Source: Acanthopleura granulata
Taxonomy: Eukaryota; Mollusca; Polyplacophora; Chitonida; Chitonidae
Assembly (NCBI GenBank): GCA_016165875.1
Contig: JABBOT010000080.1
Location: forward strand, 35,416,364 to 35,480,363
Direction: 5' to 3'
DNA length: 64,000 nucleotides
Position 1 is the first letter of the stretch; each line of letters starts with the position of its first letter. Made by a program: the position numbers and the translations under genes. Positions 13,201 to 24,127 of the stretch are shown piece after piece. The notes under the pieces were generated by a model, which did not search any database, was not told the DNA's origin, and saw only the letters and a program-made list of their open reading frames with translations.

Positions 13201-16200
13201 TGACTGCATATACAAGATTACCAGTGGATCAGTGGCGGACAATTGGCCTCAAGGTTAAGGTAGCATTTCATTTTTCACTAAACGTTAATGTCAACAACGT
13301 GTTCATGGATTCAATCTCTTCTTCGTAGGGCCTTTATCTATGGTCAGTAAGACTGTACATCTCTTCCAAACCGTGTAGAAAGGAGTGCACTCTCTGGATT
13401 TGAGACAAATCCCTCAGTTTTAACATTTCACATCAAGACAGGGAGGGCTCCAGAGGCTTTCCATATTGCTATGTCTGACACAGGAGCCTCTTACCAATGA
13501 GGTCGCTGTGAGCTCAAGTCCTATTGCAGCTGGTTTCCTCTTCGGCCGTATACGGGAGGGTCTGTCAGTTAAACTGCTGATGGTCGTGGATTTCCCCCGG
13601 CGCTGTCCGGGTTCCACCTACCTTAATGCTGGCCGCCGTCGTATAAGTGAAGTACGGAGTAAAACACCAATCAAACGAATAAATCAATATTGGTATGTCT
13701 TATATAACATGTAGGTTGCGCATGCATGTGATTCACCGTATACGAAGGGAAATAACTCCGAGGACCCAGGATAAAGGCGGATGTGTCCGGTTGGCCATCG
13801 TGAGACAAATGGTCTATACTTTCTTCTTCTGTTGAATAGGTAAACGAATGGATGGCGAATATGGCATCAAAATACCCCCAACTGGTTTCTCTGTTCAATA
13901 TTTCTAAGTCTTACGAAGGAAGAAATATCAGAGCCATGAAAGTACGTATATCTAGTTTAGACGTCAGTCGCTTTCTCTTGTAACTCTGCCACAATGTGTT
14001 CGTGTGCTTATTCCTTAACTTGACATTCAACCATTAGTTTGGGGTCGCAGTCCGGCTCTAATCCTCATGTCTTTATACATCATCGGAAAGCCATGACGAA
14101 GACACCAGACGTTGTACGCCCAAACAGTCACAATCCATATTGACATGTACACAAAAAGAATAATGGTTGGAAGGAAAAAAAATACAGAGAGATATATGAG
14201 AAAAAAAGAACACTATTTGCTCCCGACCTTATCAAATAGCAGAGCCAGCTAAATGGTGTGACGAAATTTCAATGAAGAAAACCGCGGTTTTTATCTTGCA
14301 TGCTCATTTCTTTGAAATTCACGAATCGCCCATTTAGTCCGAGATATTATGAGGATAAAAAACCTTATATATACATGCATTTAGATGTCTATTTTCCTAA
14401 CATCCGCCATTTGAACGGGATGTGAAATTTGGAGCCAGTGTTCATCAAACACGGTGCTGAAATCCATCAGTCTGTGTACATCTAAAATGTTAGTTTCCTC
14501 CTTCGCCTAATTCGTTGTGGGTTAAAACTATTGAAATGGCATAAAGCAACAATTTTTAATAAACATTAAATTAACAATGTGCTTGTTTCTTGTGAATTTC
14601 TAACCCATTACGATTCTAACAATTCTTTGTTTGTACAAACTTTCTGATTCCTGGAACTGTGCGTAAACCTTACAGATAACGGGTGCCAGCAGACGTCCAA
14701 CAAAGCCAGGGTTTTTCCTCAGTGCCGGGCTACACGCTCGGGAATGGATCGCGCCAGCTACTCTCATCTACATTGCTGGCCAGGTATTTAATGCGTCTTT
14801 CCCTACCTTGGTAGAAAGATTCTAAACCCATACACAAATAACCATAGTCCAAATATTGTACAGGGAGGCGAGGAACTTATTAAGTAAGCACCGACAAAGC
14901 AGAATCTCAATGGCTATTCTACCATTTGAGACAAATTGTTATTCGGAGAAGAGTATCGCAAATAACGCTAATAAAATGTTCTATTCCGTGAGGGAAGCCG
15001 CCGTTATTTCACAAAATATGCAAATGCAGCTTTATGACTCTAAAAGCTATGTGAATAACTATATACTAATGATGTTGTCCTTACGCTGAAAAATCAGTTA
15101 AAGAGTCCAGCATTTTATGACACTGCACTTTACTATAGTATCAATAAATCTGAAGCAGGTTTTTTCTTTTTCGTCACCAAATTTCACTTAGATGTGTTTT
15201 CTCTTTCACTCCTGCGATATTAAATGTACTTTCTAAAGTATTTAGTCACAACTAGAATAATAAACGATTTACACAATTTACATATACGTATCGGTGTAGA
15301 AACAATAAGTACAACGAGAATGTGTCCTTGGTATTTCATTCGTTTGAAATTGCAGCGTAAAAATACTAGTTAACTACATTATGTCTTTCCCTCCTCATGA
15401 CGTTTCACAGCTAACTGAGCAGTATGGAAATAACACGGCGATAACACAATTGGTCGACTCGATGGAATGGGTTGTTCTTCCCATATTAAACGTGGATGGT
15501 TACAAATACACCTGGACAACGGTAAAACCCAAGTTCTTGTTTCTCGAGCAAGCAGAAGTATTTTTCTGTAAATGGGAAACGCAGCTATGGAAATAGGTAG
15601 CACATGGATAGGGAATATATAATTAAGCATAAATATCTCATTTCGAAATATCAAAGTAACATCTAACCAGTTTTCAGTGCTGCCTTTGACATATTGCAAG
15701 CTTTTTTAATCCTGTCTGTTCGAATACTTACCTTGTTTTGGGTTTAAAATCAGTTACAGTATCTATGAAGTGTTGGAAAGCCATAGACTAGTGAGTTTAT
15801 TATGTCTTGTTCAAGGATCGACTGTGGAGGAAAACCCGATCCCACCAAGACAACCAGACCTGTGTCGGCGTGGATGCCAACAGAAACTGGGACTGGAACT
15901 GGTGCGGTCAGTGGTCCACTACACTGTTTAAACTGAAATGTACAATCTATCTAACCTTATATACTACGTTTTTGCAGTCATACAGGAGGCAAAGCATTTA
16001 TAACGTTGGATGGTCACTTTCTAAAGTGTTAGAAATGTATACCTTTACAAAATGCTAAAATGTTTTGTAATCTTTGAACAATGTTGGGTTCCTTGATCAA
16101 TGACAAATTAATAGATTCCATCTAACTTACGAATAATCATTATATGAGGTGTAATATTTTATTTATATATTTATGTTTTATGCCACACTGAAGAATATTT

Positions 16201-18935
16201 CACTTATACCAAGGCGGGCAGCATTATGGTTGGGGGCGGTGTGGGGGGGGGGGGGGGGAGAGCCCCAAGGGAAACCGACGATCATCCTCAGGTTGCTGGC
16301 GGACCTTCTCACGTACGACCGGAGAGGAAGCCAGCGTGAGCTGGGTTTGAACTCACAGTGATCGCATTAATGAGAGGCATCTGACCCATTACTATGCAGT
16401 AGCGCGCTAATGCCCTCGGCCACAATGACCCCATGTGTAGTATTTCACAATGTTGGCGCACAACGTGTAAAGGACGATAAGAGAGTTAAACTACATGCGA
16501 GCAGGGCAGAAGGATAAACTAGGCCCAATCATTTGGTCTACCTAGGTCTACCTATCAAAGCATATGTCTGTGTGGAGTAATTTTTGAAAAGTGACCTGGT
16601 GAAAGAAATATTTGGAAGGGGAAAAATAAAAATTAGATATCCGTGTTTTGAACTCGGATCACCAACTTCAACTGACCAACCACAAGCAATGTTACGGGTT
16701 ACACGGTATTCCCATCTATGCATGGGGCTACTGACTGGTCGTCATCGCTATTTAGCCTTGTACGAAGTTGAAGAGGTGGGACTGATCGAGTCAGCCGTCC
16801 CCAAATCCACTCCTACGACTAGGAAAGTCTTCACTATGTTGATTTATTGTTACCCCCAACAACATCGGATTGTTTATTAATAAAGTGAACATTCAACCTA
16901 ATAATACACTCATGAATATATAGACTGTTATGTTTCAACAAATCTAATCAGGACTCCGACTTCTGTGTTTTTCTTTTTCCTTTTTTCACCGTGTCACTTT
17001 TTCTATTCCCTGCGTTCCACTCTGCTTTGTCAATGAATATTACTTTCTGGCTTAATTATAAATTCATTTCTTGCCTTTATTATATTTACTGCTGCAGCGA
17101 AAGGCGCATCTAAAGACCCTTGTTCGCCGATATACTGTGGCCCTAGTGCCGTATCAGAACCCGAAGTCAAGGGTGTGGCAGATTTCCTTGCCGCTGTCCC
17201 CGGACGATTTAAAGCCTATGCAGATCTCCATGGCTTCATGCAGGTTTGGCTAAGCCCATGGGGTCACTCCCGAGCCTTCCCACGCTGGTTTGTGCTACAG
17301 GTAATGGAAAGCCGTGTTTTCCACAGGAGGAAATAATCCAAATGCTTCAACACGGAAGTATCGCGTATCCACTGATTATTTTAGCGTGATATAGGACTGA
17401 GTGCCTGGGGTTTAACGTCGTACTTAACTATGTCTCAGTCATATGACTACGAGGAGTCTTTCTGGTGAGTGCATATATGGTATGTCTTCTTGTGACAGGC
17501 CGAATCCATGCAGCCAAACTGCCGCCGCCACTGAACATCATGGTGAAGACACCAGACATGACACCCCACCCATTCACATTGTATATACTGACACATGGCC
17601 GACCAGTCCAGTTTCCTTGTTCTAACCTCTCAGGCTGATATAGGAGGAAAGTTACTCCGAAAATATTAGTAAATAAATATATTAATTAACTAACTTTCCC
17701 TCTGTAATACGGAAGTAACGGTACATGCGGACGTTTTCGTTTATTAAGTGAGACAAAAACACACCATTTAGAGTAATTCATAGACCATTGACGCGAAATA
17801 AATTACAATTAATACCACTGAATTCTTTACCAAGTTCTGCTTAAGCTATAGTGCTAGGGGATGTGTGCGTTGTTACATTCACATTAACAGTTAGAATAAA
17901 ACCCTATAACTGAGCTACATGTAAATTAATAAGTTAGAGCATTTCACTAGTTACATGTGACCATTTGCCGACTGTCGCACCGTCGAGACTGCTCTAGTTT
18001 CACTCCCTAAACTGGAAAATGTTTTGTATTCTATGATATGCTAAAATGTCGGTGATGTAGGTGAACTCTGCTCGACTGTTATCGCATACATATGAGTATT
18101 CTTCACCAACAAACAACTACCACCTTACGTAGATTTGCTGTTTGGCTGATTAGCAGTTTTAACCTTTGCTTGATTGTTCGTTGTTACTATTTATTTGGCA
18201 GCGCTTATGTTCCCAAGAGGCGTTGAAAGCCTTAACAGCTGTGCACGGGACCAGGTATCGCCATGGCACTGTCGCTCTTACGCTATGTGAGTATAACACC
18301 GCCTAATACTGTCCCGTGATATTTGAGATTTTGCCCATTGAAAATCCATCGGCTTTCTTCCTGAATATTTTCCATGATGTCACCGCGCTTTAAGATTGTA
18401 GTTTACAGCCTGACTGGCGTGCGTTTTGTGCGATAGCTAAATAATAAATCCTTACTGCATTATTGAAATTTACGATTTGCGATTCGTACATCTGCATGTA
18501 GATAATTTAGCGCATCAACCTTTAAGTGTCTCATTCTCGGTATGACCTGAATGCGCCCATATAAAAATGTGATTGGACATCAATTAAAATTCAGCAATGA
18601 GAAATATATATTGTAATCAAATGTGGTATTTTCTTTTGGGGGTAACCCTATACCTTAAACATGTCCACATTATAGACAAATTCATCTCAGTAGTCTGAGA
18701 CACCTGCTAAGTTTAAAGAATAATGTATGTCATTTGTATTCTCACAGATTTTGTGAGTGGTGCAGGCATGGACTGGGCATACGGTGTTGCGAAAATCCCA
18801 TACTCTGTCACAGTTGAGCTTAGAGATACCGGGAAATATGGCTTCCTTCTACCTTCCAACCAGATTATTCCTACAGGGGAGGAAACACTGCAGGGAATAA
18901 TAGCCATGGCAAGATTTGTCTCCAGATATTCATGA
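10210..18935 (+). CDS. Zinc pro-carboxypeptidase, M14A (carboxypeptidase A-like), complete
   Basis: Ten exons: 10210-10397, 11794-11878, 12660-12887, 13840-13941, 14676-14783, 15411-15521, 15816-15906, 17098-17300, 18202-18286, 18748-18935 (stop TGA). Phases close throughout, giving 462 aa from 10210 or 434 aa from the in-frame ATG at 10294. The second start puts a clean hydrophobic signal ([20 protein letters not shown]) near the N-terminus and is closer to the family length of about 420. Numbering from 10294: propeptide about 30-125 ([12 protein letters not shown]), HAREW zinc motif H193/E196, R251 (R127), N268/R269 in GVDANRNWD, zinc ligand H321 in DLHGFMQ, Y373 (Y248), M380 (position 255, A-type pocket) and E396 in ELRDTG. 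The Cys pair equivalent to C138-C161 is present. All catalytic residues are intact, so an active secreted digestive-type zymogen is likely. The donor of exon 3 (GAG|GTTGGT) is weak. It is a tandem paralogue of the gene at 3210-6547. Confidence 0.92.
12177..12278 (-). repeat. SINE copy, partial
   Basis: Contains ATTTATTTGATTGGTGTTTT, the reverse of the A-rich tail, followed by the body of the SINE typed at 749-996. It is degenerate and truncated, and lies in intron 2 of the carboxypeptidase gene. Confidence 0.55.
13484..13690 (+). repeat. SINE copy
   Basis: Plus-orientation copy with the GTGAGCTCAAGTCC B-box-like part, the body and the AAACACCAATCAAACGAATA tail. It lies in intron 3 of the carboxypeptidase gene. 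The A-box head is not recognisable. Confidence 0.6.
14035..14160. repeat. Fragment of an interspersed repeat shared with 17398-17640
   Basis: The motif arrangement CATGACGAAGACACCAGACG, then 'cccaaacagtcacaatccatattgacatgtacac', parallels 'catggtgaagacaccagacatgacaccccacccattcacattgtatatactgacac' at 17540-17596. Related fragments are visible near 28025-28090 and 41300-41390. The family is unidentified. Confidence 0.35.
16158..16432 (-). repeat. SINE copy, near full length with poly-G insertion
   Basis: Minus-orientation copy from the reversed A-rich tail to a head resembling the tRNA-like part (GCGCGCTAATGCCCTCGGCC on the plus strand). A run of about 18 G interrupted by little else sits near 16241-16258. 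It lies in intron 7 of the carboxypeptidase gene. Confidence 0.65.
17398..17640. repeat. Interspersed repeat of unknown class
   Basis: Begins with GGGGTTTAACGTCGTACTTA and contains CAGTCATATGACTACGAGGA and CATGGTGAAGACACCAGACA. The latter part is shared with fragments at 14035-14160. It is probably a non-autonomous element. No terminal repeats or coding capacity were seen. It lies in intron 8 of the carboxypeptidase gene. Confidence 0.4.
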
Positions 18936-19870
18936 TACATAAACTGTTAATCTTGGTGGAGTGTATTAAATACAACATTAAACTGGCGATGCTGTGTTAA
19001 TATAATCTGCACCATCATCAAGCTGGGCGCACGATCAAACATGACAAACCATCATGGCGGCTCGTTAGACCTTATATATAAACATAACACTGGACAGGCC
19101 CTAAATTTCCTCGTAGCAATGTATTAATTTTGCAGCTAAATGACCTCAGACAAGATACGCATGGGCCGGACATTTCAGCCATGTCATCGCAATCCTAAAA
19201 TGAAACTAAAGGCACAACAGGAAAGGGGATAAAGACACCAGATGTGCGACTGGATACACATTTCAGAGATAAATATTAGTATACCAGTGCTGCGGGACAC
19301 AACCTCCGATGTCATCGCAATCCTAAAATGAAACTAAAGGCACAACAGGAAAGGGGATAAAGACACCAGATGTGCGACTGGATAAACATTTCATATCTTT
19401 GCAAAATTAAACACTTTGTCTGAATCAGAATTTCTGAATTTGTTGTAATCAGTGTTTTGTCTTCTCCTGGAGTGTAAATGTAAACAGATCGCGATAAACC
19501 ATTCCTATAAGGTTTGAAGATGATGGTATTAGCTTTATTAATGTGTGTTTATACACACATTAATGTTCACTTCCAGTATATTTTATAACCGATTAGCTTC
19601 ATAATCAATGAATATGTGAAAGAACAGGAACAAATTGACCGACTGAAACAATGTTAATTACGACGTTAAACCCCAGAATACTCACTCACTCCAAATAAAA
19701 ACGCTGGCAGATCAAGAACAAGAACTCAATCCATAACAAACAACAGCGCCGTTTTCTCATAGGGCTGCTCATCGTAGATAAAACTGTCATATACACTATT
19801 ACAATATGTCATGATGGAATAGCAAATGCTGTAGAGAATCATACCATAGCATAAAAGACCCGAGTATGTG
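18936..19870. other. Convergent 3' intergenic stretch
   Basis: Lies between the stop codon of the second carboxypeptidase (+) and the stop codon of the CUB/LDLa gene (-), so it should hold both 3' UTRs. It contains an 85-bp direct duplication (19184 and 19310) and a repeat tail at 19636-19692. No coding exon was seen. Confidence 0.5.
19184..19393 (+). repeat. Direct duplication, two copies 126 bp apart
   Basis: A segment of about 84 bases starting GTCATCGCAATCCTAAAATG occurs at 19184 and again at 19310, with nearly no differences (one base near the end). About 42 bases of unrelated sequence lie between. The near identity points to a recent local duplication. Confidence 0.7.
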
Positions 19871-22800
19871 CTAATGTCTGATCTGGGTATAACTGTTCCT
19901 TCTGGAAAGTCTCCTTGTGACCATCGTGATAAGAGCAAGAAAGATGCCCAGAAGCAGAAGGCCTCCCACAGACAAGACAGCGATGACCCACGGAGTAAAG
20001 ACGTAGTGCAAGTCACATCCTCCAGATACGCTTTCATCGGATCTGTCTTGACAATTGTCCCATCCATCACAACGTAAGAACTCGTCAATGCACCAGCCGT
20101 TGTCACACTGGAATTCACTATTATCGCAGGGACCATCTGTGAATAACATTTGATAGTATATTTACCGGTGGTAATACATTGTTTGGGGTGTAAAAGTGAG
20201 CTGCTTTTTTGTATTATTCTTTTATGGTATATAATATTAGCATTATTCTCTAATTGTCTGATATACTTATTAATTTTATTGAGGGGAAAAGCATATAGGT
20301 TTAGGTAAAAAAAAAAAGACGACATAACGTAATAGTATCAAAAACATGCACATGACAGCATGGTGAAGTGCCTGGAAACGTGGGTGCATCGGCATTCCAG
20401 TATTATGAGGTAGGAAACTATCATATTACTTGAATAAAAATCTGTCAGGTAAATGGTAAATCCTCTCCCGGGATAGTTCACGCGACTGCGAAACTGTATG
20501 TAGATTCTTTCTCCAGTGGTCGTGAACGTCCTATCAACGTCATGTCCGCATAAACCATTTGGTCCTGAGAACGAGAGAACCGGGGGCATGTATACCGACT
20601 GGTATTAATAATTTATAAATTATTTATTTATTTATTTGATTGTTACTTAACTCCACGCCCAAGAATTGTTCATTTATATATATATATACCGTTATGGTCA
20701 GTGTTATGGATCCGGATTTCCCGTGATACTAAAAACCACCAACCTTTGGCAAGTTACTTAATTAGTGGTATTTTGCACTAAACCCTGTTATGTTACACTT
20801 ATACAGGCAAGTTACCTATACGGTGGTCACTTTAGATTTAAGTAGAGAACACTTGAACTTTTGTATCTCGTCAAGCGATTGTCAAACTTCCTGGCGTACA
20901 AAAAGGCTCTCCGCTGAGCCAGCTGTGAGTAGGGGCACGTTTCACAAAGCCTACGTAATGCTAAGACTACTGCAACTAACACAACATGCATTGTACACAG
21001 TGAAATACGGAACCACGACAGGTATAACTGTCTTAAGTTAAGATTGCGTTCTGAAACAGGTTCCTGGGCACGAGTCTCTAAGCGGTTATATATAACTTAA
21101 AGCCACTGATCCATGTAGAAAGCAGTTTTAAATCTGTTAGCAAACAATTAAAGGGTAAATATTACAAACTTACCTGTCATGCGGTTTTCTGGTCGGAGTT
21201 CATAGTCATACAGGTCGACTTTGTTTTCCCTGCAATCGAAATAACCGGGTAGGTTCATCGACCTGAATCGTACCGTTATCCGCCGATTTCTGCCCGTCGC
21301 ATAGCTGACAGAACAGTTCATGTTAGGCAGTAGACCACTAGTGTCTAGTTTGACTATAATGGCGCCCATGTTTGAGAAAAACAGTCCCCCGCCGCACATG
21401 CTGCCAAGATCGTCTGGAAGGAAGCACCAATGTACAGCTATATTAACGGGTCTCATATTTTTTTATGTACGAATTTAACAGCAAAATAACATTTGTTACA
21501 GCGTTAGACCACTATAATATCACCAAAGATAATGTTGAAAGAGATCGAGAATAATCAAAGAAAGAAAGAAACTAATTTTCAACTTGTATAAATCCATATT
21601 TTTGGACAAATACCTCGAGGACGACTTGACCAATTATAATTAAACTTAAATCCAAGAACGAACCCAGTATCATGAACCAACGAACTTGAGAAAGAAACCG
21701 CACCACTAATACGTGAAACATGACTTAAAAAGATGTAACCATTTCTTTCTATTTGATTTACTTCAATCTAGAAAGTCCACAAAGTTCATTTAGAGAACTG
21801 ATAAGTGTTGGAGGAGCAGACCCAACCAATTGCAATGATCATAAAACTTTGTGAATATGAACTATCGCAGTGAATGCTAAAGTTTGATACGTTTTAGATG
21901 TTAATTAGTGTAAATGTAAACTACGTTTAGCTGTACGTTTGTAACACAATAAATATTTAATATTAAAAGCGGTAAGATCAGAGTAAAGATAATGTATAGG
22001 CGTAATCAGACAGATACACAGCAAAGATTACAATGGACCATTTTCAGCTAAATTTGCTGTGTATAAAAATGTAATTTAGCAATGCGTGATTCGACTTTAT
22101 TCTATAATTTTTGAGAATATGGTTAGAAAAAACCCTGTTAATTCTGTTGTCCTTTTGTCCTACAATAAACGGGGCTGAAAATAGCTTGTGTCTGTCCAAA
22201 AGGGCACTCAGCTGAGTATACTCACCTGAATCTGGCTGTAAGGTAAATGCTCTCTGCAATTCCATGTAGATTATAAGTACATGCAGTAGACAATGTTTTT
22301 TTTTTTTTTTTCCATGTCAAATATAAATTACACGTCCAAACCGAAGAGCCAGGTTTTTGGATTCCAGATTTGGACTAATTGTCAGACGTGGTGCATCATT
22401 CTTTGCCACTCAATAAGCCATGTACCGACTCACCCTATTTCAGGTAAATCTTATTTGCGTGGACCCACAACGTCTGGGGACTTAGGCATGACCTTTCGGT
22501 GAGGCAGCTCGCCAGATTTTCCGACATCGAGACTGGTATGCCGCAATTAGAAACCGGTGAAAGTCACCAGACGAACTAGACGGAATGTATTGGAAAACGC
22601 TAATTTCTTACGCCTTAGGTGCACTTTTCACAAGGAGACACGCTAAAATATGACAAAATGATATTCGAAAACGAAGTTAAACCTGAAGAACAAACAAACA
22701 TATCACTTGTTTTTCTCCAGGGAATCAAGTCCTCCAAAAGATACACTACAGATGTAGTCAATCCCAGATAATGCGCTTGTAATTTCTCTCATCGTGTATC

Positions 22801-24127
22801 TAAACGCTTTGATTCACCTCTAATTGGTTTTCATTCTATGACGTTTCAGGGCACACTCAAGAAATCGGACAGACAAGGATTTCACAACGTGATGTTATTG
22901 TATAAAAAGCTATACGGTGATTTGAGCTAAGTTTATTAGTCAGCAAATGTTTGCTCCAATATGCCTCGACACATTTTCATTAGGCTTGGAAAATTGGAAC
23001 AAAAATAAACATGTATTTGATTTGGGTCAAAGCCGTTAAAATATGACAAAATGATATTCGAAAACGAAGTTTAACCTAAAGAACAAACAAACATATACCC
23101 TTGTTTTTCTCCAGGGAATCAAGTCCTCCAAAAGATACACTACAGATGTAGCCAATCCCAGATAATGCACAATTTCTCTCATCGTGTAAATAAACGTTTT
23201 GATTAACCTTTACCTACTTTTCATTCTATGACGTTTAAGGCCACACTCAAGAAATCACCCAGACAAGGATTTCAAAACGCGATGTAATTGTATAAATGTT
23301 ATATGGTGATCTGAGCTAAGTTTATTATCCAGATCATGTTTGCTCCAATATACCTCGACACATTTTCATCATACTTGGAAAATTGCAATAAAAATAAGCA
23401 TGCATTTGATTGGGTTCAAATCCGTGTTTCATTTCTTTTTCTTCTTCTTTTTTTTTTCTTTATTTTTTTCGTCTTTTTTTGTGATAAACCCTATAAATAA
23501 TGATATATGTATTATTGCATATGTTTAAGGGGTCTTGCAGAAATGATGCCCACATAAGCATTGACCTGACTTCCCTTTCAGTAGTCCGCGGCCATTTAGA
23601 GGAACAGCAGAACATTTTTGCACCTCCTACCGGTGTGGTCGTCAGGAGAAAATGAGGCCATTCATCGGCCACTTCATAACAGCTGTGTGATGGAATCCCC
23701 TAATACTGTCATCTTGAAAAACCTAAGAAAACCTATGGTTAGGATATAATAGGTGCTCGAAGATATGTATATCGGTGGATAGTATTATCATAACATGACT
23801 GTAGCCGAACGGTATTACATGGATCTAGGCGGGTTTCATTTGAAAACAAAGTGGGCATAATAGAACCATCAAAACCTTTGAACATCCTGCAGCGGAAAAT
23901 ATCATATCATAGAAACATATCTATATTTGCCATTTTGGCCATTATATGTATCATATTTTCGATGGAGATTCTTAATAAATTATTAAATAGTTAATCAAAA
24001 TTACACAAATAGGATATTTTAGTGCTGAAAACCCTTTAAACTTACACCGACTGTAATCGTAGGCGGCGATCCTGGTGACAAACATCATCAGCAGAACAAA
24101 GGGAAACAATCCATATCGATCTCCCAT
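19871..24127 (-). CDS. Type I membrane protein: signal peptide, CUB, LDLa, TM
   Basis: Four exons on the minus strand: 24046-24127 (ATG at 24127), 21174-21413, 20430-20564, 19871-20136 (stop TAG). All introns are phase 1 and the model totals 240 aa. Residues 1-22 form a signal peptide. About 28-152 form one CUB-like domain (CGGG, NCSVSY, ITVRF, FDC, then GLCG, IYIQFRS, FTIYLT). Residues 156-193 form a complete six-Cys LDL-receptor class A module with acidic calcium ligands (CQDRSDES). About 201-225 form a transmembrane helix, and a basic 15-residue tail ends SYTQIRH. CUB plus LDLa near a membrane suggests an extracellular ligand-binding or receptor-accessory role, as in the NETO/LRP12 group, but those have more domains, so no orthologue is claimed. 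A short acceptor/donor-flanked piece near 22226-22253 would bring in a stop and was left out. It is the inverted paralogue of the gene at 28793. Confidence 0.82.
20622..20692 (-). repeat. SINE tail fragment
   Basis: (TTAT)n followed by TTTGATTGTTACTTAACTCC matches the reversed 3' end of the SINE family. The rest of the element is absent or too decayed. It lies in intron 2 of the CUB/LDLa gene. Confidence 0.4.
20930..21070. repeat. Short palindromic element (MITE-like)
   Basis: One end reads GGGGCACGTTTCACAAAGCC and the other TTCTGAAACAGGTTCCTGGG, which are roughly inverted copies. The ends are of the same kind as the 'ttttacgaagc' sequence in the 87-bp array at 60159 and 'cattgtacgaagcc' at 36685. 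A non-autonomous hairpin element is the simplest reading. No flanking duplication was confirmed. Confidence 0.35.
22648..23425 (+). repeat. Tandem duplication of about 390 bp
   Basis: The segment beginning AATATGACAAAATGATATTC at about 22648 is repeated from about 23038, with the same landmarks in order (TTTTTCTCCAGGGAATCAAG, TCATTCTATGACGTTT, TGTTTGCTCCAATATGCCTC or ...TACCTC). The copies differ at scattered positions and by a small deletion. It lies in intron 1 of the minus-strand CUB/LDLa gene. Confidence 0.75.

Noticed and set aside
19726..20325. 199-codon minus-strand frame overlapping the LDLa exon
   Set aside because: It is a different frame from the one that yields the six-Cys LDLa module and the transmembrane helix; the spliced model explains the locus.
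22226..22253. Short acceptor/donor-flanked piece as an extra exon of the minus-strand CUB/LDLa gene
   Set aside because: Joining it after exon 1 gives an immediate TAG; direct joining of exon 1 to 21413 keeps frame and matches the paralogue.
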